A stretch of DNA of 64,000 bases. It comes from Candidatus Obscuribacterales bacterium (lineage in GTDB: Bacteria; Cyanobacteriota; Vampirovibrionia; Obscuribacterales; Obscuribacteraceae). Below are positions 1-7,682 of this stretch, piece after piece (within the stretch, counting starts at the first letter, position 1; the number at the start of each line of letters is the position of its first letter). Location: contig JAKFVU010000002.1 of the NCBI GenBank assembly GCA_021732025.1, positions 62,001-126,000 of the forward strand. The letters run 5' to 3'. Made by a program: the position numbers and the translations under genes. Below the pieces are notes generated by a model, which worked only from the letters and a program-made list of their open reading frames with translations, was not told where the DNA came from and did no database searches.

Positions 1-1729
1 TTATGGGGTCAACAAAGCTTTCTAAAGGGTCTTGCACTCTAAGATAATTCAATCGTGCCAAAATTTTGTGCTTAGCGAATTCTTTGATACTGAAATCAGA
101 TCTCTTAAGTACCAGCATCTTTAGATGGGGAAGCTGGTCAATCAGGTTAAAGACTGCTTCATTCTCGTTAAAACCATCGAGGTTCATAGCGGTAAGACGC
201 GACCAGCTAGAGACAATCTTGAGTATCTCAAGCAATTGCTTCTGCGAGTTTTCAACTTGAGCAGTTCTGCCTAGACCATCGAAATTGAACTCTTTATTGT
301 AGGTTTTGTTGTCTTTTATGGTTACCAAACTTCCACGAGCTTTAAGCTCAAGACCGTAAAATTCATCCTTACCAATCTGCTCAAAGACTTGGGGGTACTT
401 AAACACAATTGGCGATTCGAATTCGTCGACAGATAAGGCTAAGAAATTGCGACTTCTCACCCGCACTGAACCACTTGCCTTGAGAGATTGACGGTGGTCT
501 AAGGGGACGACATAACCTATTTGATACTCTGGAAATTCGAATACTCTAGCCTCGGCCACCCCGGTGCTATGAGATTTGATAGGACCAAAGTTAAGTAGTG
601 AAACCGCCTCTGGTGGCATTGATACAACCTTCGGCTTGGGCAAGAGAATGTCTTTACAGGCAAAGGCAGCCACTGCCAGCACAGCCAAAGCCACACACAG
701 AGAGCCAACCAACAGCCATTTGGCATCGGCTCGAGCGGCCTTTGTAGTAGACTGACCAGAAGCAATTCCCGTACTGCTATCACTACTAAAATCAGAGCCA
801 TGCTCTCCGCGTGCACTATTACTCAATGAAAGCAACGGAGCACGCTTTTGCAAGCGCTCTAAGGCAGCAGCAACCTCTGCCATTGACTGGTAGCGATCGT
901 GCGGATTTTTTGCTGTCATTTTAGCTATAAGCGAATCTACTGCTATAGCTGGTTCTTCGCTGAATTTATCGGCCAATTTTGGCATTGCCGCATCGGTATG
1001 CATCATCAGAGTTTGTACAGCGTTGGCACCAACAAATGGTGGCTCGCCAGCGATACTTTCATATAAGGCGCAACCGAGCGAGTAAATATCTGAACGATGA
1101 TCGACACCTTCGCCCTGACACTGTTCTGGACTCATATAATAAGGAGAACCAAATACCTGACCTTTAGCTGTTATCGCTTGCAGACGAGAGCCAGCATCAA
1201 CTACTTTAGCAAGGCCAAAATCGACTATCTTTGCCTGAAAACTGTCATTATCTTTGAGCATAACGAAATTTCCTGGCTTAACGTCGCGATGAACAATTCC
1301 TTTTTTATGAGCATAAGCAAGGCCATGAGCCACTTGGCAGAAGATGTCTAGACATTGCTCGAAGGTTAGTCCCTCACCCCGATTTATGTATTCAGACAAG
1401 GGCTGTCCCAGCAAAAGATCCATCACATAATAAGGAGTATCGCGATCGATACCCATATCATAGATTTTGACAATGTTAGGATGATCGAGCTTGGCAATTA
1501 CGCGCCCCTCAATCTCAAAGCGCTGCCAACTGAAGTCATCCAATTTATCTGGCCGAATAATCTTTAAGGCATAATCTCTCTTAATGATTTTATGCTCGGC
1601 CAAAAAGACATAGCCCATGCCACCTTGACCGAGCAACGATTTGAGAGTGTAACCCCCAATATCGTCACCCGGTTTTATTGACCGGCTGCTGCCACCAAGA
1701 GACAAAAAATGGGTATCGTCGAAGCTCAC
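1..1729 (-). CDS. Ser/Thr protein kinase with TM segment and C-terminal leucine-rich repeats (3' end outside window)
   Basis: Absent from the ORF track because the frame runs off the left edge; I translated it by hand. The predicted cytoplasmic N-terminus is a Hanks-type kinase: glycine-rich loop GQGGMGYV, catalytic loop HRDVKPGN, DFG as DFGLAKV and SPYYMSPEQ in the activation segment. A Ser-rich linker and one hydrophobic segment (WLLVGSLCVALAVLAV, about residues 337-357) follow. The presumably external part ends in leucine-rich-repeat-like sequence (LPHLKMLVLKRSDF). Family knowledge: such proteins phosphorylate target proteins on Ser/Thr, with the C-terminal domain acting as a sensor. The start is a GTG, since the frame is closed by a TAA seven codons upstream and has no ATG before the kinase domain; GAAGAAG lies upstream. 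It begins 33 nt after the carboxyltransferase stop, so co-transcription is likely. Confidence 0.85.
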   Translation of the reverse strand, partial: MSFDDTHFLSLGGSSRSIKPGDDIGGYTLKSLLGQGGMGYVFLAEHKIIKRDYALKIIRPDKLDDFSWQRFEIEGRVIAKLDHPNIVKIYDMGIDRDTPYYVMDLLLGQPLSEYINRGEGLTFEQCLDIFCQVAHGLAYAHKKGIVHRDVKPGNFVMLKDNDSFQAKIVDFGLAKVVDAGSRLQAITAKGQVFGSPYYMSPEQCQGEGVDHRSDIYSLGCALYESIAGEPPFVGANAVQTLMMHTDAAMPKLADKFSEEPAIAVDSLIAKMTAKNPHDRYQSMAEVAAALERLQKRAPLLSLSNSARGEHGSDFSSDSSTGIASGQSTTKAARADAKWLLVGSLCVALAVLAVAAFACKDILLPKPKVVSMPPEAVSLLNFGPIKSHSTGVAEARVFEFPEYQIGYVVPLDHRQSLKASGSVRVRSRNFLALSVDEFESPIVFKYPQVFEQIGKDEFYGLELKARGSLVTIKDNKTYNKEFNFDGLGRTAQVENSQKQLLEILKIVSSWSRLTAMNLDGFNENEAVFNLIDQLPHLKMLVLKRSDFSIKEFAKHKILARLNYLRVQDPLESFVDPI

Positions 1730-1762
1730 TTTGAGACACTTCTTCGATTAGATTTTTTCGCT

Positions 1763-3319
1763 CTAAACAGGTAGAACACTGCGTTTCTTCTTGAAGCCAG
1801 AAGCTTGCTTAGATGAATAAGCGTTGAAGCGATTGATCAACTCGTTGCGCAAAGCTAGTGGTTGAACAATGTCGTCAACTACCATTTCAGCAGCAAGTTT
1901 GTACAAATCAACGTCTTGACGATACTCATTGCGCAAGTTCTCAACATAAGCAGCACGCTCGGCTTCAGGCTGTTCTTGAATCTTGTTGAAGTAAACAGCA
2001 TTGACTGCGGCCTCTGGCCCCATCACGGCAATCCAGGCGGTCGGTAAAGCTAAACAAGCATCAGGTTCAAAGGCCGGTCCGCACATTGCGTACAATCCAG
2101 CACCATAAGCCTTTCTTACTACAACTGATATTTTTGGCACAGTGGCTGCAGAAACAGCGCCAACCATTTTGGCACCAGCGCGGATGATACCATCACGTTC
2201 GACTTTCGATCCGATCATAAAGCCTGGTACATCAGCCAAGAACAGTAGGGGAATGTTGAAGGCATCACAGAGCCAAACAAAGCGCGATGCTTTATCAGCC
2301 GAATCGACAAAGAGGGCACCACCCTTAACGCGTGGTTGGTTGGCCACAATACCAACGGCTCTTCCACCGATGCGACCAAAGCCCGTAATTAATTCAGGAG
2401 CAAAGAGCTTCTTCATTTCGAAGAAGGAGTCGGCATCGATTAAGCGCTCGATGACCAGGTTCATATCAAAAGGAATGTTCTCTTTCTCAGGAATCACTTC
2501 TTCAATATTTTTCTCAAAGGCCTTCGGTTCGCAGGCAGGCAAGGCCGGTACTTTCTGGTCGCAGTTAACAGGCATGTAGCGCAGATAATCTTTGCAAAGT
2601 TGAATTGCTTCTTCTTCTGACTTAACCAAGACATCACCACAGCCGCTGACTGAGCAATGCATTTTGGCACCACCCATTTCTTCGAGGGTGACTTTCTCGC
2701 CAATAACCATCTCGGCCATACGTGGCGAACCAAGATACATAGAAGCATTGCCATCATTCATGATGACAATGTCGCAGAATGCAGGAATGTATGCGCCGCC
2801 AGCGGCCGATGGCCCGAACAACAAACAAATCTGCGGCACATAGCCGGACATTTCTACTTGGTTGTAGAAAATGCGTCCTGCACCGCGACGACCTGGAAAC
2901 ATCTCAATCTGGTCAGTGATACGAGCGCCAGCGCTATCAACTAGATAGAGCATTGGCACTTTTAATTTACCAGCTGTTTCTTGAATGCGAATGATTTTCT
3001 CAACAGTGCGCCAGCCCCACGACCCAGCTTTAATAGTTGAATCATTGGCCATGAAGCACACTGTTTTGCCTTCAATTTGGCCAACACCGGTGACTACACC
3101 GTCGGCTGGCAAATCAGGCTGAGTGTTGTTTGCGAATCGGGCATCTTCAATTTCAAAACCAGGGTCAAGCAATAGACGCAGGCGATCGCGCACAAAGAGT
3201 TTTTTGTCTTCTTTGAGCTTCTGGTGATATTTGGGCGCCCCGCCTTTCTTGATGCGTTCGATGGCGGCGGTCAATTGCTCACTTTTACCAGTCACTTTGC
3301 CTTCCTTAACTGTGTCCAT
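1763..3319 (-). CDS. Acyl-CoA carboxylase carboxyltransferase subunit (propionyl/methylmalonyl-CoA type)
   Basis: 518 residues, normal for PccB/MmdA-type carboxyltransferases, with the two crotonase-like halves. The N half carries AGARITDQ and GPSAAGGAYIPAF, which form the acyl-CoA oxyanion region. The C half carries ADVPGFMIGS and KAYGAGLYAMCGPAFEPD, typical of the biotin-binding half. The family moves CO2 between carboxybiotin and propionyl-CoA (or a related acyl-CoA) to give methylmalonyl-CoA. No biotin carboxylase or biotin carrier gene lies in this window, so its partners must be elsewhere or the enzyme may act in a decarboxylase/transcarboxylase setting; sequence alone does not settle the acyl substrate. 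The kinase gene follows directly downstream. Confidence 0.9.
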   Translation of the reverse strand: MDTVKEGKVTGKSEQLTAAIERIKKGGAPKYHQKLKEDKKLFVRDRLRLLLDPGFEIEDARFANNTQPDLPADGVVTGVGQIEGKTVCFMANDSTIKAGSWGWRTVEKIIRIQETAGKLKVPMLYLVDSAGARITDQIEMFPGRRGAGRIFYNQVEMSGYVPQICLLFGPSAAGGAYIPAFCDIVIMNDGNASMYLGSPRMAEMVIGEKVTLEEMGGAKMHCSVSGCGDVLVKSEEEAIQLCKDYLRYMPVNCDQKVPALPACEPKAFEKNIEEVIPEKENIPFDMNLVIERLIDADSFFEMKKLFAPELITGFGRIGGRAVGIVANQPRVKGGALFVDSADKASRFVWLCDAFNIPLLFLADVPGFMIGSKVERDGIIRAGAKMVGAVSAATVPKISVVVRKAYGAGLYAMCGPAFEPDACLALPTAWIAVMGPEAAVNAVYFNKIQEQPEAERAAYVENLRNEYRQDVDLYKLAAEMVVDDIVQPLALRNELINRFNAYSSKQASGFKKKRSVLPV

Positions 3320-3472
3320 ACTGCCCCTTTGGTCAGGAAAATAATGCTAATTGTAACCAGAGAATCTGAGCATCGGCCAAACCTAAAGGTTGATGCAAGA
3401 TTGGCACCCTTTACAACCGCAAAGTTCTTGAGCGCCTTAGCACTCAGGGGGAATAACATTGAAGGGGGTGCC

Positions 3473-4546
3473 ATGGCAGCGACTAATTTTTCCCGGCTTC
3501 AAATCAGACATAAACCAATAACCCGCATGGCTTTCAGAGCTTTTCTGGCAGTTTGTATCTCGCTGCTGCCTCTGATAGAAAGTCAACTTCCTGGCCAAGC
3601 CGCTCCTTCGACCCCCGTCAGACGCAACTGGGTTTATAGCCTCTCGCAGAAACAAGAAACCTCAGATGTCTTGAAAATTTGGGGGGTACCAGCCTGCGCT
3701 GCTGTCAACGGCGCCAACCCCAAAGGAACTTACGTCACAGGCCTGACCGGCTACGGCCTAGCCGAAGACCTCAAATTAGAAGTAGGCGATGTGCTCTTGT
3801 CAATCAATGGCCGCGTCATGACCAGCGCCAAAGACGCCGACCGCATCCTCAATAGTATGAAAGCAGGTGACGTCAAAGCAGTGGTAGCTCGTCAAGCGAA
3901 CGGCCGGGTGTTTCTGCTGCAACCCCATGCCATGTTTTATCCCAAAGTAACTGAAAGCGCTAGTTCTGGCTCTAGTTCAGGAGCTGGGTCTGGCTCTAAT
4001 AGCTCAGATTCGCAAGATGTAGATGTTACGGCTAAATCACGTGCCAATGGCAATGGTATGTATTCGTCTAGCTACACTGCCGCCCGCGAAAGCAAAAAGG
4101 CAGCTGTCAGTAACGAGACCATGGCAGGGCTTGAAAGTTATATGTTTGAGCTGATTAATAGCGACCGGCAGAAGAACGGCCAATCAAAAATTAGAATGAG
4201 CGCCCGGCTCAGCCAAGTTGCCCGGCAGTTTGCCCAAGATATGGCAACACGAAATTTCTTTGACCACACCGACCCAAACGGTGGCACCCCTCATTCAAGA
4301 GCGCAAATGGCCGGTTTGAATTGTCGCGTCTTTGAGAACATCTCAGTCAACTACGGCCCCCTGAGCTGGAAAGATATGATTAAAGGCGCGCAAGCTGAAA
4401 TGATGTCAGAACCAGCCAACAATCCTCATAATCACCGCGGCAACATTCTCAATTCGGACCATGCAGTAGTAGGGGTCGGCATGGCGGTGGTGATGCCAAA
4501 CAAAATTTACTGCGTGCAAGAATTTAGCAACGACGAAGTACCCTAA
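3473..4546 (+). CDS. Secreted PDZ and CAP (SCP/PR-1-like) domain protein
   Basis: 357 residues from the ATG preceded by GAAGGGGG; the track start at 3224 lies inside the divergent carboxyltransferase gene and is rejected. N-terminal basic and hydrophobic stretch (AFRAFLAVCISLLPLI) looks like an export signal. Residues about 85-150 form a PDZ-like fold (LKLEVGDVLLSINGR). A Ser/Gly-rich linker follows (about 163-180). Residues about 215-350 are a CAP domain with the usual metal/His landmarks: FFDHTDPNG, FENI and HRGNIL. CAP proteins in bacteria are extracellular with poorly defined function. A PDZ domain joined to CAP suggests binding to an extracytoplasmic C-terminus or protein. It is divergent from the carboxyltransferase. 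Confidence 0.8.
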   Translation: MAATNFSRLQIRHKPITRMAFRAFLAVCISLLPLIESQLPGQAAPSTPVRRNWVYSLSQKQETSDVLKIWGVPACAAVNGANPKGTYVTGLTGYGLAEDLKLEVGDVLLSINGRVMTSAKDADRILNSMKAGDVKAVVARQANGRVFLLQPHAMFYPKVTESASSGSSSGAGSGSNSSDSQDVDVTAKSRANGNGMYSSSYTAARESKKAAVSNETMAGLESYMFELINSDRQKNGQSKIRMSARLSQVARQFAQDMATRNFFDHTDPNGGTPHSRAQMAGLNCRVFENISVNYGPLSWKDMIKGAQAEMMSEPANNPHNHRGNILNSDHAVVGVGMAVVMPNKIYCVQEFSNDEVP

Positions 4547-4582
4547 CAGAAGTACCCTGCAGTGAATATTGTAAATTAGGTC

Positions 4583-4614
4583 GGTGACCACTCCCCCGAA
4601 CGGTCACCTATAAT
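4583..4614 (+). promoter_or_regulatory. Palindrome next to a -10-like box upstream of ackA
   Basis: GGTGACC and GGTCACC form a perfect 7-bp inverted repeat around a 12-nt loop (4583-4608), and TATAAT starts at the next base (4609-4614), 48 nt before the ackA start. There is no T-run, so it does not look like a terminator for the CAP gene. It could be an operator over the -35 region of the ackA promoter. No good -35 hexamer is visible. Confidence 0.35.
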
Positions 4615-4661
4615 CTAATACGTATCGATAAGCAATTAAGTTCAATCTCAAAGGAAATTTA

Positions 4662-5780
4662 GTGAATAACATTTTGGTGCTCAATGCAGGCTCCGAGAGT
4701 GAAAAGATTGCTGTTTATACCAGTGAAAACAAAAAACTCAAGCTCGTACATCGTGGACAAGCTCGAATCGCCACCAAGAGCCCGGAAAATCGGCAAGATG
4801 TGATCGCCGACCTAATTTCTAAAAGCCCCATCAAAGCTGAGCAATTGAGTCACGTCGGCCATCGCATTGTCCATGGTGGCAACCGTCAACAAAGTATGCT
4901 TGCAGACCAAAAAGTTTTAGACGAACTGAGCGAACTAAACGAACTTGCTCCCTTGCACAACCCACCGGCAATTGCCGGTGTCGAAGCCAGTTTAAAGCTT
5001 TTTCCAAAGGCAAAACAGATTCTTGTTTTCGATACCGCCTTTCACAGCACCATTGATCAGGCTCATTATTTGTACCCGCTGCCCCTTGAGTGGCAAAAGT
5101 TCGCTATTAGAAAGTACGGCTATCACGGCATTTCCCATCAGTTTTGCAGTCAAACAGTGGCTGCACGTCTCAACAAAGACATAGCCGACCTAAATATGAT
5201 CAGTTGTCACCTTGGTGGAGGGTCTTCCGTTTGCGCCATAGCATCAGGTAAGAGCATCGATATCAGCATGGGATTCAGCCCCTTGGATGGCGTTATGATG
5301 GGCACTAGATGCGGTGCCATTGATCCGGCTATCATAATTTACTTACTAGAGAATAATAAGCTCACACTTGAAGAAATCGCAAGCGCTCTCCACACAAAAT
5401 CAGGCCTGTTTGGCGTTTCGGGCTTGAGTAGCGATATGCAAAAAATCGAACAAGCTATGGCTGAGGGTAACCAGCAAGCTCAACTTGCTCATCAAATGTA
5501 CTGTCTTTCAACAGCCAAGGCCATTGCCTCCATGTTCACCAATTTCACCAGGCTCGATGCCATAGCCTTTACCGGCGGCATCGGCTATCACGACCAGCAA
5601 ACGCGCTTGGCTATTCTTCCTCCAGATAACTTGCTCAATCTAAAAATTGATAGCGTTGCCAATCGCCAGCCTTCAACCGATGGCCTAATATCCAACCCCG
5701 AATCTCCAATTAAGATTTTCGCTATTGAAGCAAACGAAGAACTGATAATCGCCAACGAGTGCCTAGCTCATAGCTATTGA
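4662..5780 (+). CDS. ackA: Acetate kinase
   Basis: 372 residues, slightly short for the family (about 400). It belongs to the ASKHA fold. N-terminal NAGSES is the first phosphate-binding motif; HRIVHGG, PLHNPP, YGYHGISH, HLGGGSS and the MGFSPLDG...MGTRCGAIDP signature are all present, as is AFTGGIGYH near the C-terminus. The enzyme interconverts acetyl phosphate + ADP and acetate + ATP in the cytoplasm, giving ATP by substrate-level phosphorylation. No phosphotransacetylase or phosphoketolase gene is adjacent. Start is GTG with AAAGGAAA upstream. The missing length seems to come from shortened loops rather than a truncation, since both ends align with family motifs. Confidence 0.93.
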   Translation: MNNILVLNAGSESEKIAVYTSENKKLKLVHRGQARIATKSPENRQDVIADLISKSPIKAEQLSHVGHRIVHGGNRQQSMLADQKVLDELSELNELAPLHNPPAIAGVEASLKLFPKAKQILVFDTAFHSTIDQAHYLYPLPLEWQKFAIRKYGYHGISHQFCSQTVAARLNKDIADLNMISCHLGGGSSVCAIASGKSIDISMGFSPLDGVMMGTRCGAIDPAIIIYLLENNKLTLEEIASALHTKSGLFGVSGLSSDMQKIEQAMAEGNQQAQLAHQMYCLSTAKAIASMFTNFTRLDAIAFTGGIGYHDQQTRLAILPPDNLLNLKIDSVANRQPSTDGLISNPESPIKIFAIEANEELIIANECLAHSY

Positions 5781-5794
5781 GAAAGACTCTCTAC

Positions 5795-5810
5795 TCATCC
5801 TTTAGGATGA
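5795..5810 (+). terminator. Small hairpin after ackA, weak terminator candidate
   Basis: TCATCC-TTTA-GGATGA forms a perfect 6-bp stem with a 4-nt loop 15 nt after the ackA stop. No T-run follows, so intrinsic termination is doubtful. Confidence 0.25.
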
Positions 5811-5921
5811 CTGCAGCAAAATAAATAGGCATTGATGATGATGCCGCCGCGGTGAAAATTGGCGACCATATAGAAGGTTCTATAGGTTAGAAATGCTTGC
5901 ATGGGCATTCAGGAGAGAGGG

Positions 5922-6461
5922 ATGAACGGTAATAAGTTTTCCAGGGCTGATTTGCATATGTCAGACGTTGAAGCCATAGACTTTGGTCTGGCAGTTCTCT
6001 CACCACGTTGGACAAGTGAAATTCTCGTTGGCTTATCTGGTGGAGCGAGGCGGACAACCCATCTGCTTAGAGACCTACCAGGCATCAGTGCCAAGACGCT
6101 GTGCCAAAGACTGCGTCGGCTCTGTGAGTTGCGCCTCGTGAAGCGAACAACTTTTCCTGAAGTGCCACCAAGAGTTGAATATAATCTGACGGCCAAAGGA
6201 GAGGAGCTAACTTCGGTTCTGACTGCTCTAAAAGAACTTGGTACAGAGCTGCTGGTTATCCAAAAGGAAACTGGATTTAAGCGCAGTCTGAAAGACAAGA
6301 TAGAAGAGAAACAGACGTCAGTACCAAGCGAGTCTTGTCTTGACCATGAGCAAGAGCAAGAGCAAGAGCAAGAACATGAGAAAGTGCAAGAGCAAGAGCA
6401 TGCACAAGCGCCAGTCCACAATACTGAACACGAATTTCCGGTTCAGTTTTCGACCTTCTAA
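5922..6461 (+). CDS. HxlR-type winged-helix regulator with Gln/Glu-rich tail
   Basis: 179 residues from the ATG that follows AGGAGAGAGG; the track start 21 nt upstream lacks such a site. Residues about 15-110 match the HxlR/MarR-like winged helix: LSPRWTSEILVGL, LPGISAKTLCQRLRRL, the wing PPRVEYNLTAKG. Family members bind DNA as dimers and often sense redox or electrophile stress, though the single typical N-terminal Cys is not seen before the helix-turn-helix. The last 45 residues are almost only Glu, Gln and His, encoded by repeated CAAGAG hexamers, which suggests slippage growth. Its targets are unknown; two uspA genes lie convergent just downstream. Confidence 0.8.
   Translation: MNGNKFSRADLHMSDVEAIDFGLAVLSPRWTSEILVGLSGGARRTTHLLRDLPGISAKTLCQRLRRLCELRLVKRTTFPEVPPRVEYNLTAKGEELTSVLTALKELGTELLVIQKETGFKRSLKDKIEEKQTSVPSESCLDHEQEQEQEQEHEKVQEQEHAQAPVHNTEHEFPVQFSTF
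6349..6391 (+). repeat. CAAGAG hexamer array encoding the Gln/Glu tail
   Basis: Near-tandem copies of GAGCAA/CAAGAG run through the 3' part of the HxlR-type gene, broken by single changes that give His and Lys. The array stays in frame, so changes in copy number would alter tail length without frameshift. Confidence 0.7.
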
Positions 6462-6488
6462 CTTCTAAACTAGAACTTATAGCTTCAG

Positions 6489-6941
6489 CTATTCAGCTTT
6501 AGCGCAATGCACGCTCTTAACAATGGTGACAGAGCAGGGCGACGATTTCATTACGTCTTCGGTGACTGAACCGAGAAGTAGTCGATTAAAGCCTTTGCGA
6601 CCGTGCGAGCCCATGATGATCAAGTCGGCTTTCCATTCGGTGGCTAAGTCGACGATCTCGGCTTTTGCTGGCCCAGCTATCACTTTGGTATCGATGGTGT
6701 TTGAGAGCACAGCGCTTAAATCTCCCACCACTACCTTGAGCAATGCTTCTGATTGAGTGAAGGCAGCACCATCGTCAGGTGTATAGGCGCCTGGTATATA
6801 AGCAATGCCAATATCGACTGGAATTGGCTCAACTACATGCACAAGCAAGAAAGCATCGTCTTTATGCCAAGGTCTTTCTTTAATGTAGTCAATAGCAGAT
6901 TTCGAACATTCTGAACCATCAATGGGAACCAATACGCGCAT
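6489..6941 (-). CDS. Universal stress protein UspA family
   Basis: 150 residues, the normal single-domain size. Begins MRVLVPIDGSECS, with the first beta strand and Asp that contact the nucleotide, and carries the ATP-binding pattern GSHGRKGFNRLLLGSV (G-2X-G-9X-G-S). Such cytoplasmic proteins bind ATP and are made under growth arrest, oxidative or energy stress; the exact role here is not visible. A paralogue lies 50 nt upstream on the same strand, so the two are probably co-transcribed and may form heterodimers. It is convergent with the HxlR-type regulator, 27 nt away. Confidence 0.92.
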   Translation of the reverse strand: MRVLVPIDGSECSKSAIDYIKERPWHKDDAFLLVHVVEPIPVDIGIAYIPGAYTPDDGAAFTQSEALLKVVVGDLSAVLSNTIDTKVIAGPAKAEIVDLATEWKADLIIMGSHGRKGFNRLLLGSVTEDVMKSSPCSVTIVKSVHCAKAE

Positions 6942-6991
6942 ATAAACCTCTTTGCTTGGCGACTAAAGAATACCAATGGACGCCTATTATT

Positions 6992-7444
6992 CTACGAATT
7001 ATCTTCACGCCGACTAAACTTGCGCCTGACAATTTGCACCGAGCACGGTGCATCTCGTAAAACTTCCTCTGCGACACTTCCTAGAACCAATCGGTTCAGC
7101 CCTTGCCGTCCCTGAGATCCTAAAATGATCAAGTCGGCACTCCAATTCTTAGCACACTCAATGATAGCTTGCTTAATCGGGCCGCTCAGTGTTCGCGTCT
7201 CAAATTTATGTTGAGGTAGATAATTTTGCAGAGTCTCTTTGGCTTCGCCAACGATTCTTTGAGACTCAGCATTAAAGGTTTGATTAGGGCTAGTCATGGC
7301 ACTGGCCATGCTCATATCGCCGCGATCTGCGTCAATAACACTGACGATCAAGAATTGATCATCTTCAGCCCAAGGCCGAGCTAAAGCAAAATCAATTGCT
7401 CGTTGGGAACTGCTAGAGCTGTCAAGCGAAAACAGAATCTTCAT
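6992..7444 (-). CDS. Universal stress protein UspA family (upstream copy)
   Basis: 150 residues beginning MKILFSLDSSSSSQ, with the nucleotide-binding pattern GSQGRQGLNRLVLGSV near the C-terminus. Together with its neighbour it forms a two-gene unit of diverged paralogues. The residues that hold ATP phosphates are kept, so ATP binding is expected. It is divergent from the rhomboid gene; the 238-nt gap between them must hold both promoters. I see no clear consensus promoter there. Confidence 0.92.
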   Translation of the reverse strand: MKILFSLDSSSSSQRAIDFALARPWAEDDQFLIVSVIDADRGDMSMASAMTSPNQTFNAESQRIVGEAKETLQNYLPQHKFETRTLSGPIKQAIIECAKNWSADLIILGSQGRQGLNRLVLGSVAEEVLRDAPCSVQIVRRKFSRREDNS

Positions 7445-7682
7445 GGGTGCCCACAGAAAGCGAATACTGTTGCATTCTACCCGATTGCTTCAATTCAACC
7501 CTTACAGAAGTCTATTAGGCAAAAGCATAAATTTGTACCCTATCAAAAACTCAAATCAAAGGCTGTAGTGGGGAAATCACTCTTACCGCCCGCCATCTTA
7601 TTAGCTAAAATCAATCAACAATTTAGCCAGGACTGAAGCCATCAACGAAGCAAAAGGCCATTCCAAATCTGCCACCTATGTC

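Noticed and set aside
5909-6421. 170-aa minus-strand ORF with Cys/Ser runs
   Set aside because: Antisense shadow of the HxlR gene; the runs mirror the CAAGAG repeats.
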